Assembly: GCA_037974965.1 (NCBI GenBank)
Contig: JBBPFI010000012.1
Coordinates: forward strand, 682,001-746,000
Length of the DNA: 64,000 bases
Direction of reading: 5' to 3'
Source of the DNA: Dacryopinax spathularia
Taxonomy: Eukaryota; Basidiomycota; Dacrymycetes; Dacrymycetales; Dacrymycetaceae
The notes under the pieces were generated by a model. It worked only from the letters and a program-made list of their open reading frames with translations, was not told the origin of the DNA and did no database searches. The translations under genes were made by a program, and so were the position numbers. This document shows, one piece after another, positions 63,810 through 64,000 of this stretch. Each line of letters opens with the position of its first letter. The stretch's first letter is position 1.

Positions 63810-64000
63810 ACCATGACTAGCTATGGTGGTACACCCTCCTCCTCCCACACGCCGTCAGCTTCCACATCTCAAGCAATAGTACCACTTTCTGAGCGTCCAC
63901 GCTCACTAAACCGACAAGTTGTGCTGGAGGTGTGCCTATTCGTATCGACCTAAACGCGCACTCTGACAGCCTAGCAGGAAGACGAGTATACTGCCGCCTT
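63810..64000 (+). repeat. Dispersed repeat, copy 2 (runs off the window)
   Basis: Copy of 53750-53960, starting CCATGACTAGCTATGGTGG and continuing to the last base. It lies just upstream of RPS28, so it may have moved into that promoter. Confidence 0.75.

Noticed and set aside
1-64000. tRNA or rRNA genes, CRISPR arrays, LTR retroelements, Polinton-like or other virus-like elements
   Set aside because: I looked for T-loop GTTCGA contexts with paired stems, spaced direct repeats, and reverse transcriptase, integrase or capsid-like motifs, and found none I could support.

Overview
This window is nuclear DNA of a basidiomycete fungus, most likely Agaricomycotina and perhaps Tremellomycetes; the class is an inference. 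It is GC-rich. Genes are split by short introns (about 45-100 nt, donors mostly GTGCG/GTACG, acceptors CAG/TAG) and are densely packed on both strands. Gene content is fungal throughout: Pob3, Rsc9, Sec61-gamma, glycogenin, RPS28, and a divergent pair of homeodomain genes.

The core is a homeodomain mating-type (HD, matA-like) locus. HD2 (minus, 6889-8842) and HD1 (plus, 9085-10395) diverge from a 242-bp promoter. A homologue of the mating-type-linked beta-flanking protein lies about 5.5 kb to the left (64-1404). As I recall, glycogenin, Sec61-gamma and glycine dehydrogenase are also common neighbours of matA in mushrooms, and all three are here. Left arm (1-6.9 kb): beta-flanking protein, FAM32A-like splicing factor, epsilon-COP, and a decayed TET/JBP-like dioxygenase. 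Middle (10-36.5 kb): glycogenin, XRCC2-like recombinase, a serine-rich membrane protein, a chimeric gene, a two-TM protein, Sec61-gamma, Pob3, Rsc9, TTC1-like TPR protein and a UPF0303 protein.

Three events stand out. (1) An 11.9-kb CACTA/EnSpm (Plavaka-like) DNA transposon occupies 37396-49274. It has matching 43-44-bp terminal inverted repeats and a 3-bp target duplication (AAT). It sits inside the first intron of a MTH1/NUDT1-type Nudix gene, so the 5' exon (49303-49458) is 12 kb from the rest (36480-37219); splice sites, phase and protein still join across it. The element carries a Tnp2-type transposase, two accessory proteins seen or suspected in such elements, a Ser/acidic-rich gene, and a small gene for a protein with a mitochondrial-type presequence that looks like cargo. 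(2) At 21964-24437 is a chimeric gene made of an unrecognised N-terminus, a piece of the glycogenin tail and the middle/C-terminal part of Pob3. Both parents lie within 14 kb on either side. (3) The 3' part of glycine dehydrogenase GCV2 (49926-53209) has been copied to 55627-57529 as a pseudogene. It lies in a 5-kb zone of layered duplications that also holds a HapX-like Cys-motif fragment and two small look-alike membrane ORFs.

The right end (58.7-63.5 kb) has a four-TM MARVEL-like protein, a small basic ORF, a possible relic and RPS28. A dispersed repeat at 53750-53960 recurs at 63810-64000. The density of insertions, duplications and chimeras is what a recombination-poor mating-type region would be expected to gather, though one haplotype cannot prove that.
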